The notes beneath the pieces were generated by a model. That model saw only the letters and a list, made by a program, of their open reading frames with translations, was not told the DNA's origin and did not search any database. Made by a program: the position numbers and the translations under genes. Below are positions 31,146 through 41,601 of a DNA stretch of 64,000 bases, one piece after another; position 1 is the stretch's first letter; every line of letters starts with the position of its first letter. This DNA is from Rhynchopus sp. YZ270_cl-10. Taxonomy: Eukaryota; Euglenozoa; Diplonemea; Diplonemida; Diplonemidae. Location: assembly GCA_964035575.1 (NCBI GenBank), contig OZ037843.1, positions 744,001 to 808,000 on the forward strand, in the 5' to 3' direction.

Positions 31146-32375
31146 CGTGAAAGAGCAACCACAGCCAACCCGCCAGTCACTGAAAAGTGACCAGACAGTC
31201 CACATGACAAACACAAAAGTGTCCAGTCACGTGGGGCATTCATGCACTGAGGAGATAATGATCCAACAATTTACAAGAAAGATTACTTAACCTACTGCTG
31301 GAAATTGCCAGGTCGTAGTAACACACAAAGTGTGCCTCCGTTCGGGAAGACCGGATATTCTAGAGACCAAAAAGGCCTCAAGAATATCTTCCGGTAGTCA
31401 AGGTAGAACCGAGTGAACGGCCCAAGACCCCCGTGGAGAAGTTAAATGTTGTAATGCTATCAGGTAGAAACTGCGAACACTGTCTTACCCTCCTCAATGC
31501 ATGGTGGTTGATGTCTTCCACAACAAATTTCCTGTACCCAGGTACCCAAATTCCCAGACCCACGCAGTGGCACATGACCGCCAAGTGTGAGTGACCCACA
31601 CATGAGGGAATGCGACACTACGCAAAATTTACCACCAGACCCTGTCTTCGTGCACCTGAAGTACAACGCCGCAGACAGGCCAAACATGCGTTGGACTCAG
31701 AGGAATGCCTGCTGTGCAGGTATCAAACATGAGAACCAACTCCCAGCAACAAGGGGCGCCTTTTGGCGGGCGTTGTTGAGGGTGTTTGGGGTGCAAAGTT
31801 TTCCACAATTTTGATGCGCGGGTACAGAAGTGTTATCTTGTTCTTTCATCTCTAGGAATGTAAATGTCAATCGCGTTTAACTACCACTAGGGCTTGTTCA
31901 GTGAACCCACAAGGGGTCGAAGGGGGTTGGTTATCCCGTATCTATCAAAGGTTGTGTCGACCAGGCTAAACCACTATGTTACGCTGTACGTTGTTAAATC
32001 CGAAGAAATAACACTTTAGCAGCCGCAGGAAGTTTGCTAAAAAGAGTGCCTCACGCTACACAAACCACCACCCGCGATTGACTTAGATGTTATAACAAAG
32101 AGAATTCAGAACAAAACAACACCCTGCCCCATACACACTAAATTGTCATGCTTCAAGAGCATGCCTGGGCCAAAATTACTGTGACAAAAAGGCAACAAGA
32201 CCACCCACAAGGAGTGTGAATTGTGCACTGGTTTTCTGGGGGAACGCAATATTTTCTTGTGCCTCGTCCTCCGTAAGCAGAGGACAGACTTTCCGGAAGG
32301 TTTCCAAAGTCGAATTTCTTGCACTAGCTATGCTCCCTGGGTTAAATGGCTATAGCAGTGACTGACAGAGTGTTC
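31146..32375 (+). repeat. Dispersed 1.2-kb repeat R2, copy 2 (longest)
   Basis: Nearly identical to 48407-49570 except for about 33 bp and 50 bp present here and missing there, and related to 4488-5195. It starts CGTGAAAGAGCAACCACAG and ends near GGGTTAAATGGCTATAGCAG. No long open frame, no terminal inverted repeats and no obvious target duplication. The high identity of copies 2 and 3 shows recent movement or duplication. Confidence 0.85.
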
Positions 32376-32823
32376 CCACCACCCTTTCCACCGCATATGC
32401 GCTCGTTCTGCACAGTTGGTTCTCGATGCTGCACTCGCGATACCTGTTTAAAAGTGAAGTTGTGAGTGGTGGGGAAATTAAAGAAGGTGAATTCTTAAAA
32501 AAATAAGTTGGCTTGAGGGTTTAAAATATTGTTCTGGAGACTTTTTGGAGGAAATACGAGTCGACAGCTTTCAGGGCCGAGCAGCATAATATTATGCAAT
32601 ACATAATATACTTTGAAACGTCGTTGTGAAATGTTCTACTACAAAAAACGGGGGGGGGGCATGTCCCCTTTTGTCGTCAGCCCAGAGTCAGTAGGCTCTG
32701 CCACACCTTAGGGCGAAGAAAGCGCAATTATTTTGTTGAATATTCACCAGAAAGTTACGTATTTACCCCCACGGTACATACCTTGTCTTGCCTTCGCTGC
32801 TGTCAAGGTGCCTTCGTTCTGGG
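32376..32823. other. Gene-free stretch leading to the heptamer array
   Basis: No gene. The last 45 bp (about 32776-32821, ACATACCTTGTCTT..TTCGCTGCTGTCAAGGTGCC) recur at about 50335-50385, where the following heptamer array is absent. Confidence 0.55.
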
Positions 32824-32962
32824 TACCCAGTACCCAGTACCCAGTACCCAGTACCCAGTACCCAGTACCCAGTACCCAGTACCCAGTACCCAGTACCCAG
32901 TACCCAGTACCCAGTACCCAGTACCCAGTACCCAGTACCCAGTACCCAGTACCCAGTACCCA
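32824..32962. repeat. (TACCCAG)n heptamer array, about 20 copies
   Basis: Perfect heptamers. This is the same unit as the array at 42126-42802 but in the opposite orientation. Open frames (VPSTQYP and GTGYWVL) are artefacts. Confidence 0.97.
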
Positions 32963-33247
32963 AAAATAATTTAGGTGCCCTAAACAGAAACGCAAAAACG
33001 ACGACCGCCGGGCTCTGTGACCCAAGAGCCCCCAACTTGCCCTAAAAATAAGTTCAGGTTTGCCCTAAAAATAAGTTCAGACTTGCCCCAAAAAAGTTCA
33101 GACTTGCCCTAAAAAAAGTGTTTGCCCTAAAAATAAGTTCAGACTTGCCCGAAATAAGTTCAGACTTGCCCTAAAAACACTTTTAGGGCAAGTCTGAACT
33201 TATTTTCGGGCAAGTCTGAACTTTTTCAAAATAGGGTAGGGTAAATC

Positions 33248-34053
33248 ATACTTGGACCGCCCGAAATATATTTCGGGCATTTCGGGCGATTTCGGGCGAA
33301 TTAGGGGCGGATTTCGGGCGATTTTGTGCGCCCGAAGTCGCCCGAAGTCGCCCGAAAACGCCCGAAATGCAGATTTCGGGCGAATTCGGGCGCTTTTTCC
33401 GTAGTGAAAACCGACTAGGTAGAGTTCTACTCATTTTCGCAAAAAACTTTTCCAAATTACGGGTTTTCTGACTATCATTTGCTTATTCCTACCCAAAACA
33501 CACTATGAACCGGGTTTTCACTATTTTTTCGTATTTCAGGGTGATTTTTTGTGAATTTTCGGGTCACAGGGTGGTTCTGACCCATTCTCGGGGTGTTTCG
33601 GGCCTGTAGTTGCTCAGGAGATGCCCAAAAACGTGAAAAATCGCCTTTTTACGTTTTTACTAGTATTTTAGTGTAAATTGTTAGGGAAATCGGTTTTATA
33701 CGTGGCTGCTAACAGAGCTGCACTCATATAAGTTGGGTTCTACTAGGAATTTTTGCTCAATTTTTTTTTTCTTTGAAAAAATTTTGTGCCAATCTTTCAA
33801 ATAAAGCGTTAGATTTTTACACTGATAGCATGCTTCCCAGCACACATAAGATACTGGTTGTGCGCCCGAATTCGCCCGAATCTGCCCGAAATCGCCCGAA
33901 TTCGCCCGAAATGCGCCCGAATTCGCCCGAATTACGTATAAATTCCCTTTAAAACGCCCGAAATATATTTCGGGCACATTTCGGGCGCTCGGGATCCGCG
34001 CCCGAAAAATCCGCCCGAATTCGCCCGAAATATATTTCGGGCGGTCCAAGTAT
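33248..34053. mobile_element. Non-autonomous hAT-type foldback element (806 bp, 8-bp target duplication)
   Basis: The termini ATACTTGGACCGCCCG..CGGGCGGTCCAAGTAT are exact inverses, and the octamer GGTAAATC lies directly outside both (33240-33247 and 34054-34061). Eight-base target duplications are the hallmark of hAT transposons. The arms are filled with GCCCGAAAT/ATTTCGGGC motifs; the centre (about 33400-33860) is AT-rich and codes for nothing recognised. It interrupts the right end of the surrounding foldback element, so it is the younger of the two. Confidence 0.88.
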
Positions 34054-34072
34054 GGTAAATCTGACTATTCCC

Positions 34073-34103
<31 letters not shown>

Positions 34104-34104
<1 letters not shown>

Positions 34105-34151
34105 GAAAACTTGGTTGTATTAGTGTAGCCACCCTAGAGTGTGCTCCCCCC
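34104..34151 (+). repeat. Dispersed 45-bp repeat R5
   Basis: GAAAACTTGGTTGTATTAGT followed by GTAGCCACCCTAGAGTGTG. Other copies lie at 35545-35590 (+), 39615-39663 (-) and 43687-43735 (+). It often sits beside long T runs; function unknown. Confidence 0.75.
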
Positions 34152-34181
34152 TTTTTTTTTTTTTTTTTTTTTTATTTCCCT

Positions 34182-34481
34182 CAGGCTCTCCGCTAGGATT
34201 TCCGATTTTGAAAATGTTCTGTTGATGGTCCACGTTGGTGGGGTACATGCTTGCGCCGCAGGCGCACGGTACGCAACTTTTTTTTTTTTCAACGCCCGAT
34301 TTTGACTTTTTTGGGACGTTTGAGCACTCACCTCTCCATATCTTCTTCTCCTGAGCTTTTTTGACAGGTAGAACGGGTCTGAACCACTTAGCAGAACTTT
34401 TTTTTTTTTTCTTTTTTTCCCCATTTTCAAAAAGTTCTGTTGACAATCAACAGAACTTTAGTACCTAGCGGAGTGCCTGAT
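34182..34481 (+). repeat. Dispersed repeat R4, copy 2
   Basis: Near-identical partner of 29463-29768, including the terminal inverted repeat around GTTGACAATCAAC. The two copies lie 4.7 kb apart in the same orientation and flank the composite foldback region. Confidence 0.85.
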
Positions 34482-34844
34482 TTCCCTTCTTTCTATCGTT
34501 GTGCCAAAATAACATAAATTTCTGTTTACTCCACCTCACCCCCCTCCCCCCTTCACCCCTTAGTTCCTGGCCCCACCCCCTTTCCGTTCGGGAGTCCCTT
34601 CTTCCTTCTCTCCCCACTTAAAAAAAAAAAAATAGTTAACAACAACTTAAGCCCATTCCTAACAGAACAGAGAGTTTTTATTGGGGTAGGGCAATCTTTT
34701 TTTTTTATTTTTAAAAAATACGAAAAAAACCCTGAAAGTAACACTCACACCTAATAAAGAACGAGGACCCACCCATTTCCCTCCATCTATCTCTCTCTTC
34801 CCCCCCTTTTTTTTTATTCCAGAAAAAAAAAAAAAAACGATTCT
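34482..34844. other. Gene-free, homopolymer-rich stretch
   Basis: C-, T- and A-rich runs with no recognised feature on either strand. Confidence 0.5.
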
Positions 34845-35365
34845 GACAACTCCTGCGAAGCGTACTCATTCTGTTTGCTCTAGTGGAGGTGACCGCGGAC
34901 ACATTTGTACAGTGCGTTCTGTACAAATACAAACAATTCCCTCCCAAAACAAAATAGAAAAAGGACTCTGACACCTCCTGCCACTCCGAACGCAGAAGAA
35001 ATAACGTATTTGCGTCTCTTAGTGAGGTGACTGTGGACACATTTGTACAAAAAGCCTTTGTACAAATACAAACAAATCCCTTTCGAACAAAATAAAATAG
35101 AAAAAGGACTCTGACACCTACTGCAAAGCGTACTCCCTTCTATTTGCTCTCTTTTTAAGGATCCTGTGAAAGAAAAACCGTGGCTGCCTATCTAGGTGAT
35201 AGTAGTCTATCAAAACGAAACTTTCAATTTCTTCCCCCGTTAAGGTGACTAACGCGAGTCTTAGTATCGTACAAAGCGTACTCCTTCTATTTGCTCTCTT
35301 TTTAAGGATCCGTGTGAAAAGAAAAAAAAACGCTGCCTATCTAGGTGGATAGTAGTCTATTAGGA
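34845..35365. repeat. Dispersed repeat R1, three partial copies in a row
   Basis: Three overlapping partial copies of the R1 sequence (compare 3110-3360) follow each other: about 34845-34985, 34975-35210 and 35265-35365. The middle one is most complete. They share GGTGAC.G.GGACACATTTGT, TTCTATTTGCTCTCTTTTTA and GATAGTAGTCTAT. Confidence 0.75.
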
Positions 35366-36026
35366 AACAAAATATTTGCTCTAGTGGACATCCGAGGAAT
35401 CCTCACGCGCTATCTTCGCTGACCCTTCCTGGAAAAGGATGCTCGGGCGACAGGGGCCTGTCATATGAATTATGATGGGGGCAATTACCACAATACAGCC
35501 ACCCACGAGGTATCCCACACCCTGAATGCCAAGTTTCTTTTATTGAAAACTTGCTTGTATTAGTGTAGCCACCCTAGAGTGTGATCCACTATTTTATTAT
35601 TAGTTTCTTTAGACACATCGCATCACTGTTCCCACAAAAAAACAACAACACCAACAACTACAGAACAAATACAACAAAAAGAAATAGTCTACACCTCTCC
35701 CCCACCTACACACCCCCAGCTCCACCTCGTTGACCCCCCTCCCTCTCTTCCCCTTTCCCCTTCCTCAGGGTACCGTTTTTTCTGATTCTCTCTCTTTATT
35801 CTCTATTGATTTCGTACATTTTTTATCAACTTCAGATTATTTTCCTGCTCCGTATGGCGTTCTTGTAGTTTTATTTTTTCTTCTTTTTTTTTTCCTCTTT
35901 TTTCTAAACCTCCGAATTGCGTGGGAGCTCACACATAATAACAAAAGCGAGTCTACACAGTATCAAATTGTTTATTTCAAAAGGTTTCTTAAACGAATTT
36001 CAAAGAAAAACCATTTTTTTACCACA
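35366..36026 (+). other. Upstream region of the cyclase-like gene
   Basis: Includes a fragment shared with 6470-6507 and one R5 copy (35545-35590). From about 35690 it is pyrimidine-rich. The reading frame of the next gene is open upstream to 35730, but that part translates to a low-complexity F/L-rich run and is more likely 5' untranslated sequence. Confidence 0.55.
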
Positions 36027-37751
36027 ATGTTTCGCATCCGCACCTTTCTTGACAGTGTCTACAGTATGGACGGCACATTACCACTCCGCGACGCCCTCAA
36101 GCGAAGGGGGTTGTTCATTGTGATGGTCCTCGCCCTGCTTCTGTGCGTGGTCAGTGTATTGCTCCGTCTACGCGACCCGGAGGCACATGGTGTGCTGCTT
36201 GGCTCTTTAGGGCTTATTGTAGTTGCAAACTCTATTGTGATTTGCGGGTTGCTCAGTAAACGCAGGCTGAACGACATTGTTGTGGTCGGGTGTATTTATA
36301 TGTGTGGGATGTCTGTCTGCTTTATTGATCTCAATGCTCGGGCAGGAGGGACCGTAATGTGGCCAAGCCTGGTTCTCATTGTCGACCTTCTGTTAGTGAT
36401 GCGGGTCAATGAGCTCTACACGGTTGGGTTTGTTTGTGTCTCTGTCGCATGGCTTGCGGTTCTTGCAGCAGAATCTGTACTTCGATTTGGCTTGATGGAC
36501 CTTCCAGGTCTTCTCCCCCAAGACGGCCCTGGGGGGAGAAGGGAGCTGCTCGACAAGATGTCCTCCTGTGAAAACCCTCCTTGCGCGCAAAGCTTTGGGG
36601 CAGGGGTTTTGGGGTTTTTGGCAGGGATGACTGTCTTCATAATTGATTTTATTACTACCAGAGGGTTTGCGCGGGAAGTCCTGAAGGAGCAGGCAACAAT
36701 GGAGAGAACGATCACAGCGGTGCAAGAGATTGCAGGGCTTCTCGCATTGTACGATGTTGACACCGTGGCGCGGCTGTTGGACAGTCATGAAGGGCTCCTA
36801 CCTCAGGGGATGGAGGCTGCGTTGCGCACTTTAGAAGAGAATTTGAGAGTGTATCGTGCGTATCTTCCAAAGACCTGCCTTTCATTCGATTCATCCGATG
36901 AAAATGAACCCGAAACTCCGGTCACAGTACAAGACCGCTCCAGCATTCTCTCGGGCAACTCCGCAATGATCTGTAGGGCAGCGGGAATGGGTGTGCTATC
37001 GACGGTGAAGGCCACACTTTTGACAGTCAATATAAAAAACAGTGGTGGTATAGTAGAAGTAGGCGACTGTTTTGCCACCTTGTTCACCTCGTTGCTGTTG
37101 AAGACGCTCTCCGCTATCAACAGTGCTCGGGGGATGGTCGACGTCTTTGTAGGGGACCGGATCTATTGTTCGTTCAATGCGTCAAGACAGTGTGATACGC
37201 ATGCGTCTGCAGCTCTCCACGCTGCAGCACGCTTTCTTATCGAAGAGTCCCCCGCCGTCAACATCGGGGTAGCAACAGGCAGCGTTCTACGAGGGGATAT
37301 GGGGTGTGATGTGATGCGCCGCTTCAGCATGATCGGTTCGTTGGTCAGCCATGTTCATGCAATAGAGAGAACTGCGTACCTGCTTGGGCGTATTGTGTTA
37401 TGCAACCGTCTTTGCTTTCAAGAGGCGGAATGTGAACACCCTCTGCGTCTGCTGCCGTGTTTGCTGCAAATGGAGGAACAGAGCGCTCCGCAAGCGGTGG
37501 CAGAGCTTGTCGCAGTTAAGAGAGAAGATAAAGCTGTGTCGTCTCGAGCGCGAGGTCCAGAGGAATGGATGTACGTCATCGGGAATAAGGAGTGGGGGGA
37601 CTACAACGCCGCTGTGCAGCTCTATCTAAAAGGGGGCAGCACCGCTGCCGTGTTGGCAGCAGCTGGCGACAAGGCTGTGGAGTTGCGAGCTGCGTTAGAT
37701 ACCACCACAGTCAAAGGGGGGCTGGTGAAAATGTTCCCGAGGCATACCTAA
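36027..37751 (+). CDS. Six-pass membrane protein with degenerate class III nucleotidyl-cyclase domain
   Basis: 574 residues, no intron. The start at 36027 is chosen for its ACCACAATG context and because the upstream frame is low complexity. About six membrane segments are visible (roughly residues 28-47, 56-76, 84-101, 111-127, 132-151 and 191-209). A helical linker then leads to YRAYLPKTCL (276-285), a motif I associate with protist membrane cyclases. The region from about 330 to 450 follows the class III cyclase layout: LLTVNIKNSG where catalytic domains have the first metal-binding Asp, VGDRIYCSF keeping the second GD, VNIGVATGSVLRGDMG, and FSMIGSLVSHVHAIER in place of the usual GD.VN.A.RLE. 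The first Asp and the Asn are missing, so activity is doubtful. A sensor, scaffold or allosteric role at a membrane is an inference. The domain call is moderate; the gene itself is convincing. Confidence 0.75.
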   Translation: MFRIRTFLDSVYSMDGTLPLRDALKRRGLFIVMVLALLLCVVSVLLRLRDPEAHGVLLGSLGLIVVANSIVICGLLSKRRLNDIVVVGCIYMCGMSVCFIDLNARAGGTVMWPSLVLIVDLLLVMRVNELYTVGFVCVSVAWLAVLAAESVLRFGLMDLPGLLPQDGPGGRRELLDKMSSCENPPCAQSFGAGVLGFLAGMTVFIIDFITTRGFAREVLKEQATMERTITAVQEIAGLLALYDVDTVARLLDSHEGLLPQGMEAALRTLEENLRVYRAYLPKTCLSFDSSDENEPETPVTVQDRSSILSGNSAMICRAAGMGVLSTVKATLLTVNIKNSGGIVEVGDCFATLFTSLLLKTLSAINSARGMVDVFVGDRIYCSFNASRQCDTHASAALHAAARFLIEESPAVNIGVATGSVLRGDMGCDVMRRFSMIGSLVSHVHAIERTAYLLGRIVLCNRLCFQEAECEHPLRLLPCLLQMEEQSAPQAVAELVAVKREDKAVSSRARGPEEWMYVIGNKEWGDYNAAVQLYLKGGSTAAVLAAAGDKAVELRAALDTTTVKGGLVKMFPRHT

Positions 37752-37783
37752 TGTATTTATCAGAATGTAAACCGCGAAAAATG

Positions 37784-37885
37784 GATTGTAGGACTGCATG
37801 GTTGGGTGTCCGGTACAGCCGGTCATTATACTACAAAGGTACACTGTTCACGAGAGGGCTTTGTCTTTCAACTCTACTTTTTAAA
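37784..37885 (+). repeat. Dispersed repeat R3, copy after the cyclase-like gene
   Basis: Begins 33 bp after the stop codon: GATTGTAGGACTGCATGGTT to GGTACACTGTTCACGAGAGG and TTTCAACTC. Two of the four R3 copies lie just downstream of the two host genes, suggesting a 3' UTR element or an insertion preference. Confidence 0.7.
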
Positions 37886-37993
37886 TAATATTATTACCAA
37901 GCATTTTGGCAAAAAGAGGAAATATAAATGGAGGTAGGTGCGTTTCCCTGCAAATTGTATTTTTTTCTTTTTTTTTTCCAAAAAGAAAGATGG

Positions 37994-38479
37994 TGGTGCT
38001 TCCCAGGGGGTGTGCATTTCACAAATTTTCACAAAATGTGACAAGTTTTCACAAATTTTCACCACACGAAAACTGCTACAAAATTGTGAAGGCTGGCGAA
38101 AAGTGGTGAAAAATTGTGAAAAAATGTGAAAAGTTGTGAATAGTTGTGAAAAGTTGTGAATTGATTTTTTTTTGTGAGTGCTTTTTTTTTGGGCGGGTGG
38201 TGACCCACCCATTGAGGGGCACGCTGGGATTCACAAGATAGAACGTGATGTGGTGTACCAGTGTACCTGTGTACTGTGTGGTGTGCGGAAATGACGAGAA
38301 CTTGTCCATTTCGGCAAATTGACCCCACCACTGGCCGGACGGATTCCGGAAATGCAAATGCCGGCGTTTAAAAGCTTCACCAACGAGAGAAAAAAGGGTA
38401 GTGAAAAGTTGTGAATAGTTGTGAAAAGTTGTGAATTGAATTGAAAATTTGTGAAATGCATACCCCCCGGGAAGCACCA
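37994..38479. mobile_element. Foldback element with GTGAAAAGTT arms, 5-bp target duplication
   Basis: The ends TGGTGCTTCCC..GGGAAGCACCA continue inward as GTGTGCATTTCACAAATTTT and its inverse. The pentamer GATGG flanks both ends (37989-37993 and 38480-38484). The arms are filled with TTTTCACAA/TTGTGAA motifs. The centre carries a fragment with GATAGAACGTGATGTGGTGT (also at about 2800, beside the octamer array) and a minus-strand copy of repeat family R6. It codes for nothing recognised. Confidence 0.85.
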
Positions 38480-40967
38480 GATGGGATCATTTTTGATCCC
38501 TATAACCTATGCTCTCAATTTATTGAATGCATAAGTGTTGAAATAATTTTCATGTATTTGTTTTCCCCAAAGCGATGGCATTGGATGGCGCGTACGACAT
38601 TTTGTCGAACTGAGTCATGATGGTTCTTTGGGTCCCCACTGTGCTCCCACGGTAACTATCGTGCAAAACTCTCATAGCGGGCCGTTTAGGCTGGAGGAAA
38701 AAAAAAAAGATCATTTTTTTTTATATTTTTAAAAGTTGTGTGCCTGTCGAGCGGTTGTGAACTACCTCCGTTCTGTTACGGTACAGATCCCCCTCACGTC
38801 TCACCTCTTTGCGTTGAGCTCGACTGAGATGTGTTTTGGCACGTTTCAACTTCTCTCTTTATATTACTCGTCACTATCAGAAACAAACAATCCACATAAA
38901 GTTTTTTTAAAAAAAGTTTGGGTACATTTAGTGCACCCTATTATACCATCTATTCAGTAGAATAGTTAGTGAAACAACTTCTTTATATTACTCACACAAC
39001 CTCATAAAAGTAACGAAAAAAAAAAAAAAAGCAATAAATTTTGCAGAGCGATAAACGAAAAAAAGAATTGGAAAGTGGATATTGCACAAAACTGTGGCTA
39101 ACACAAACCGAGGCAACTACACTACTCCAACAATTTATCAAAAAAAGTTGTTTTGTTTTTCCCCCCCCCTTTTTGTTCACTTTGTCATATCCTGATGTCT
39201 GATTCTATTTTGTACCTGGCAGAGTGCTCAGTGGGGGAGTTGCCACTCACACTGCATGAGAGCTTCGTGGGACATAGCTATTGCTATCAGGTTTGACGAA
39301 GGTGTATAGATGGGTTCACCTTCCAAGTTTTTTTTCTTCTTCAAATTTTTGTGTGAGGAGAAAACCAAAACGGAAATGAAGCTTGCGAAATGAGAGTGGA
39401 GGTTTTTTTTTTTTCGTAATGTTTTATTCTCCCCATTGCCACACACTTCGCAGAAAAAAAAAACTTTTTTTTTTTTTCGTTTGCGAGTTTGTTTTGCGTC
39501 TTCCGCTCAACCCAGAGTCGATGTACTCTGCCACACCTTGGGGGGATGTACCTTGTGTTCTCCCTCTACCACACTTCATCTCCCCCTCTACCAGCAAAAA
39601 CAAACAGCAAAAAAAATAGTGGAGCACACTCTAGGGTGGCTACACTAATACAACCAAGTTTTCAAAAAAACAAAAAAAAAACTAAACAAACTTTCAAATC
39701 CTCCGCCACATTTCATCTTTTTACCACAAGGGCGGTCTCAATACCGTATCCTACAAAGCAAAACCCCCCTTACAGGAAAAGCAGTACCGGGGGGAGTGTT
39801 CCACACCTCGCGAGAAATTTAGCCTTGGTCAAAAAGGGGGTTTTCATAATAGATGCTCTCAAGGGTCCAGGACAGGCTGTCGTCTGTACTTTCCGTAGTG
39901 CAAAATACTTTGGCTAACAACAAAAAACCCGGAAAAAATCCCTAATTTCCAAGCCCAATTTTTTTGCCACTATTTAGCGTCACGCTCGACCCCCCCCCTT
40001 TTTTTTTTTGCGATCGAGATGACTAAGAGAGAGAGAGAAGCTTGGGTTCATCTTATTAACTTTGTATTTTCTTTTGTCCTAGTGCTCCGTTCGTTAGACC
40101 ACTATTGAGCCTGTGTCCGTTTGGGGACTCAGTGTCCGATGTTGTCGGTATTTCATCTTCATTTCATCAGGTTCGTCTTATGTGTTCTGAAAGGTCGTGT
40201 TTCGATACGACCACCTGATGTGTCCTGAAATGGTGGAGTTTGGTGGGGGCTGTAAATATGCCAAACTGCACCAAATTTCGGGCAAAATCAGGTGGCAGAG
40301 AGAGAGAGAAAGAGGGAGGTCTAGAGAATATGATCTGTGGTGTGTGTGTGTGTGTGTAGGACGACCTTCAAAAAATGCAAAATTTTCCTGAAAATTTGTG
40401 TGTTTTTGTTGTGAGTTTCCGTGCCGTCTTTCCCCTTCCATCCTTGCCGAAGCAAGTGGAGAAAAGTGAATCTATTGAGATGTCGCAAAGAGGTTCAAGC
40501 CCTAATCATTTTATCAAACCATTGATCATGTAATCATTCTCCTAGACCTCCCAAGACGCAGCAAAGCTGCTTAGTTAGTTTAGCTAGCTACTAAAAGAGA
40601 GAGAGAGAGCGAGAGGTCTTCCTTATGGACAATATTCTTTTTTTTTTTTGTTCAGGGTACTCACACTTTTTCTTTTGTTTCTTGTCCTTGGGTTTCCCAA
40701 AAATCCGAGCGGGCGGGCGGGAAAAAAAAAGTGAAGCAAAAAAAAAAAGTGGAGGAGAAAAAAAAGTGAAGGGGAAAAAAAAACCTGTGCCGGTGGTGTG
40801 ACCTATACGGGGGTAGTGGTATACCTTAGAAGGACCTTAGAAGGACCTTTTTTACACCTTTTTTTTTGGGGGGTGCTAAAATTATTTAGTGTACATTTTT
40901 TTGGTGGTTTTTTGTGGCCAGAAATTTTCCCCAGAAATTTTTACCCACAAAAAATCAAAAAAATATT
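38480..40967. other. Gene-free AT-rich stretch of 2.5 kb
   Basis: Homopolymer runs, (GA)n tracts at about 40028, 40298 and 40595, one R5 copy on the minus strand (39615-39663), and an acceptor-like module at about 40020-40082 also seen in IFT88 intron 2. No continuous coding region is recognised. ACCTTAGAAGGACCTTTTTT at about 40834 recurs at about 42905. Confidence 0.5.
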
Positions 40968-41495
40968 TTCAACTTACCTTCCTTCACCCCCCTGTAAGGG
41001 CAACCGTAGGTGAAGTAAGGTATAGTATTGAAATCGATGTGGGGGGGGAGTAAAGGGTCAATTTTACAAAACCAGATTTTGAGGAAAATTTTAGCCGAAA
41101 ATGGGCCCCACGTATAAGCAACCGGGCTCATATTTCTCAAAATTTAAGTGGTCAAAAAATTGTCCAATTTTCGAGATTGACCCCACCACTGCACGGGCGG
41201 AGCCCAAAAATGCAAATAAGGACCCTTTTTCAACTTACCTTCCTTCACCCCCCCCCCTGTAAGGGCAACCGTAGGTGAAGTAAGGTATAGTATTGAAATC
41301 GATGTGGGGGGGGAGTAAAGGGTCAATTTTACAAAACCAGATTTTGAGGAAAATTTTAGCCGAAAATGGGCCCCACGTATAAGCAACCGGGCTCATATTT
41401 CTCAAAATTTAAGTGGTCAAAAAATTGTCCAATTTTCGAGATTGACCCCACCACTGCACGGGCGGAGCCCAAAAATGCAAATAAGGACCCTTTTT
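40968..41495. repeat. Tandem duplication, two units of about 261-265 bp
   Basis: Unit 1 (40968-41228) and unit 2 (41229-41493) are nearly identical; the main difference is four extra C in unit 2. Each holds GGCAACCGTAGGTGAAGTAA, GGGCCCCACGTATAAGCAAC and a minus-strand R6 core (GATTGACCCCACCACTGCAC). Confidence 0.95.
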
Positions 41496-41601
41496 AATTT
41501 GTTCTCTTGAAATGTATAATTTCATGTTTTCGCGAAAAAAATGGCAACTGATCCCTACAAGGGTTGAAGGAAGGTGGTTGAAAATAACAATAACAACAAG
41601 A

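Larger units (their letters stand above)
30816..34075. mobile_element. Composite foldback element with TTCAGACTTGCCC arms
   Basis: The left arm (30821-31065) and right arm (33035-33245, then resuming at 34054) are built of TTCAGACTTGCCCTAAAA motifs in opposite orientations. The outermost segment ATAGTCAGACTTACCCTA..ATTTTGAAAAAGTTC is mirrored at the right end, where it is split by the 806-bp element at 33248-34053. Between the arms lie a GGTACCCA minisatellite (31078-31135), repeat R2 copy 2 and a heptamer array. It is a non-coding foldback that has collected later insertions. T runs lie outside both ends, so a target duplication cannot be read. Confidence 0.7.

Noticed and set aside
35730-36026. 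Extra 99 N-terminal residues for the cyclase-like protein
   Set aside because: The segment is an F/L/S-rich translation of a pyrimidine-rich leader; the ATG at 36027 has a better context and precedes the first plausible domain.
40298-40360. (GA)n and (GT)n tracts as regulatory elements
   Set aside because: Ordinary short microsatellites with no gene nearby.
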